The notes under the pieces were generated by a model, which saw only the letters and a list, made by a program, of their open reading frames with translations, was not told the origin of the DNA and did no database searches. Made by a program: the position numbers and the translations under genes. This document shows positions 62,405-64,000 of a stretch of DNA of 64,000 bases, piece by piece (position 1 is the stretch's first letter; every line of letters begins with the position of its first letter). Source of the DNA: Paraburkholderia largidicola (GTDB lineage: Bacteria; Pseudomonadota; Gammaproteobacteria; Burkholderiales; Burkholderiaceae); NCBI RefSeq assembly GCF_013426895.1, contig NZ_AP023176.1:1302001-1366000 (forward strand), written 5' to 3'.

Positions 62405-63019
62405 TTACATCGGCGGCGCAACGCCATCCTTTTCGACCACGACGCGTTGTGCGACATAGCTGCCTTGCGAAGCCGGCGTCGCGACGACGAACACCTTCTT
62501 GCCCGGCGTCAGATCGCCATGCGTGGCGGGCGTGAACGTCACGACGGGCACATTGGGCGGTACGGTCACGACGTTGCTGCCGCCCTTGTACGACAGCTTC
62601 AGGTCGCGTCCGCTCGTGCTTTGAACCACGGTGTCGACGTTCGCGTTGGTCATCGAACTGTTCGGCCCGAGGTCCCAGTCGTAGTGCCCTTCACCCGTGC
62701 CGCGCGCGGACTCCGGGAATACCACGACTTCCGTTGCCGTCAGCTTGCCATCCGTGCCCGTGGTTGCAGCCGTGCCGATGAACGAGCCCGGCTTGATATC
62801 CGACAGTTGCATTGACTTGACGGCCGACACCGTGACGGCCGGCTTCACTTCGATCGACACCGTGTCGCCGCTGCGGCGATGGACCTTGAGCGTGTCGCCG
62901 TCGAGCGACACGATTTCACCGCGGATGCGCGAGGGTTTGGTCGCGGGCGCCTGAGCGAACGCGGCCGTGGCAAGCGTAGCGGTCAGAACGGTGGCGCCGA
63001 GTTTGATGCGGAAAGACAT
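62405..63019 (-). CDS. Exported DUF5666-like protein
   Basis: 204 residues from ATG 63019 with GGGAG upstream. The signal peptide ends 'TLATAAFA-QAPAT'. Small beta-barrel-like repeats follow: 'RIRGEIVSLDGDTLKVHRRS', 'KPGSFIGTAATTGTDGKLTA' and 'THGDLTPGKKVFVVATPAS'. This resembles DUF5666/OB-like periplasmic domains; the name is a guess from pattern. It is downstream of an MsrP-like molybdoenzyme on the same strand (53-base gap), so it may be an accessory of that redox system. Confidence 0.7.
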   Translation of the reverse strand: MSFRIKLGATVLTATLATAAFAQAPATKPSRIRGEIVSLDGDTLKVHRRSGDTVSIEVKPAVTVSAVKSMQLSDIKPGSFIGTAATTGTDGKLTATEVVVFPESARGTGEGHYDWDLGPNSSMTNANVDTVVQSTSGRDLKLSYKGGSNVVTVPPNVPVVTFTPATHGDLTPGKKVFVVATPASQGSYVAQRVVVEKDGVAPPM

Positions 63020-63072
63020 GGAAGCTCCCAACGGTTGGTTTAAGTGTGGCGAGTGAGAACAGGGTCATTGCG

Positions 63073-63864
63073 TCACGAACCGCCGAACCAGTTGTAGCCC
63101 TGGTTCTCCCAGTAGCCGCCCGGATACTGGTTCGTGATTTCGATCGAGACGATATGCTTCGGATTCTTGTAGCCGAGTTTGGTCGGCATGCGCAGCTTCA
63201 TCGGGAAGCCGTACTTGGGCGGCAGCACGTCGCCGTCGTACGTGAGCGTGAGCAGCGTCTGCGCGTGCAGCGCGGTCGGCATGTCGATGCTGGTCCAGTA
63301 GTTGTCCGCGCAACGTAGCGACACGTACTTCGCGCTCGTATCCGCGCCCACGCGGCGCAGGAAATCGGAAAAGCGCACGCCGCCCCAATGCCCGATCGCG
63401 CTCCATCCTTCGATACAGATATGGCGCGTGATCTGACTTTCCTGCGGCAGTGCGCGCAGTTCGTCGAGCGTCCATACGCGCTTGCCGTGCGCGAGCCCGC
63501 CTACCTGCAAGCGGTAGGTCGCGGCGTCGACTTCGGGCACGTCGTCGATGTCATAGAACGCGTTGAACGGAAACGGCCGCGTGATCATCGACTCGGGATA
63601 AGTCGGCGCGAGTTCTTTTGGGTCGAACAGCAGCGCCTGCACGTCGTCGTTGAAAAACGAAATGCGGCGCAGCGCCGTGTTGACGGTTTTGTCGTTGGTC
63701 AGATCGCAGCCGGACAGCAGCGCGATGCCGCCCAGCGTCAACAGCCGCTGACCGAAGAGCCGTCGCGCGGGTGATTTGAGTTCGCGCTGCGCGTCGCGGA
63801 TGATCGATTCGCCATGTGTGGCGAGAAAAGAGCCTGGCTGCGGGGTTCGCTTGCGGATCGTCAT
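63073..63864 (-). CDS. MsrP/sulfite-oxidase-like molybdopterin oxidoreductase
   Basis: 263 residues. 'SPARRLFGQRLLTLGGIALL' followed by SGC (C53) looks like a twin-arginine signal with a lipobox. The molybdenum-binding cysteine C150 is in 'ITRHICIEGWSAIGHWGGVR'. 'KYVSLRCADNYWTSIDMPTA' and 'YGFPMKLRMPTKLGYKNPKH' are family motifs, and 'WENQGYNWFGGS' ends it. Related periplasmic enzymes reduce methionine sulfoxide or oxidise sulfur compounds with a membrane heme partner. The partner gene ends 3 bases upstream, so the two are certainly co-transcribed. Confidence 0.9.
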   Translation of the reverse strand: MTIRKRTPQPGSFLATHGESIIRDAQRELKSPARRLFGQRLLTLGGIALLSGCDLTNDKTVNTALRRISFFNDDVQALLFDPKELAPTYPESMITRPFPFNAFYDIDDVPEVDAATYRLQVGGLAHGKRVWTLDELRALPQESQITRHICIEGWSAIGHWGGVRFSDFLRRVGADTSAKYVSLRCADNYWTSIDMPTALHAQTLLTLTYDGDVLPPKYGFPMKLRMPTKLGYKNPKHIVSIEITNQYPGGYWENQGYNWFGGS

Positions 63865-63867
63865 GAT

Positions 63868-64000
63868 TCAGCGCCCCCGGATCATCAGCAGCAACGAACG
63901 TGGCACGAGCGCGACCATCACCACATGCACGACGAAGAACGCGACCAGCACGCTCATGCAGACGAAGTGCACGATGCGCGCATTGTCATAGCCGCCCATC
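63868..64000 (-). CDS. Cytochrome b561-like membrane subunit (partial)
   Basis: Only the last 43 residues are in the window; the 5' part lies beyond the edge. 'GGYDNARIVHFVCMSVLVAF' and 'FVVHVVMVALVPRSLLLMIR' give a final membrane helix with histidines suited to heme b ligation. It is the electron-transfer partner of the molybdoenzyme that follows. The call depends on context and on this C-terminal helix. Confidence 0.75.
   Translation of the reverse strand, partial: MGGYDNARIVHFVCMSVLVAFFVVHVVMVALVPRSLLLMIRGR

Overview
The window looks like a chromosomal segment of a soil or plant-associated Betaproteobacterium of the Burkholderia sensu lato group (Paraburkholderia or Caballeronia are the best guesses). 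The grounds are the high GC content with strong GC3 bias, a Burkholderia-type general porin, many LysR/IclR/AraC/TetR-controlled catabolic modules, and very large autotransporters. I see no rRNA, tRNA, CRISPR array, insertion sequence, phage gene or replication origin. All assignments come from reading translated sequence and motifs; no database search was possible.

Layout. 1-4.5 kb: C-terminus of a probable TetR regulator, an N-acyl-amino-acid-synthase-like (FeeM/GNAT) protein and a membrane GGDEF-EAL protein. 4.5-7.7 kb: a ketopantoate-reductase-like protein, then a Fur-box-like palindrome ahead of a YdjA-type nitroreductase, an unknown protein and an ExbB-like proton channel without ExbD. 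7.7-17.7 kb: one autotransporter of about 3,343 residues built from about 26 beta-strand repeats. 18.4-23.8 kb: a catabolic island (GntP permease, porin, SelA/DgaE-like PLP enzyme, divergent IclR regulator, RidA protein). 23.9-26.1 kb: katG. 26.4-33.2 kb: a TibC/Aah-like autotransporter heptosyltransferase followed by its likely substrate, an AIDA-type autotransporter. 33.3-39.9 kb: two divergent operons, DUF2000-enoyl-CoA hydratase-quinone reductase-AraC and GMC alcohol dehydrogenase-alkylsulfatase, which together suggest use of alkyl sulfate esters. 40.1-43.6 kb: VOC protein, TetR, a 33-residue membrane peptide, LysR and Ohr/OsmC. 43.6-46.4 kb: AroE-like dehydrogenase and an MHS-type MFS transporter behind a perfect inverted repeat resembling PcaR/PobR-type IclR operators, then a decayed SMR efflux gene. 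46.5-56.3 kb: ppnP, LysR, a polyamine-type ABC transporter, a three-component HcnCAB/opine-oxidase-like dehydrogenase, a second FAD oxidase and a RidA protein, forming one long amine or imino-acid catabolic operon. 56.3-64 kb: a diguanylate cyclase, small zinc-ribbon proteins, a secreted beta-propeller protein, an acyltransferase-3 membrane protein, and an MsrP-like molybdoenzyme with a cytochrome b subunit cut by the window edge.

Common themes are cell-surface adhesion (two autotransporters, one probably glycosylated, and two c-di-GMP enzymes) and catabolic modules each carrying a regulator, a transporter and enzymes. Several divergent promoters carry clear palindromic operator candidates.
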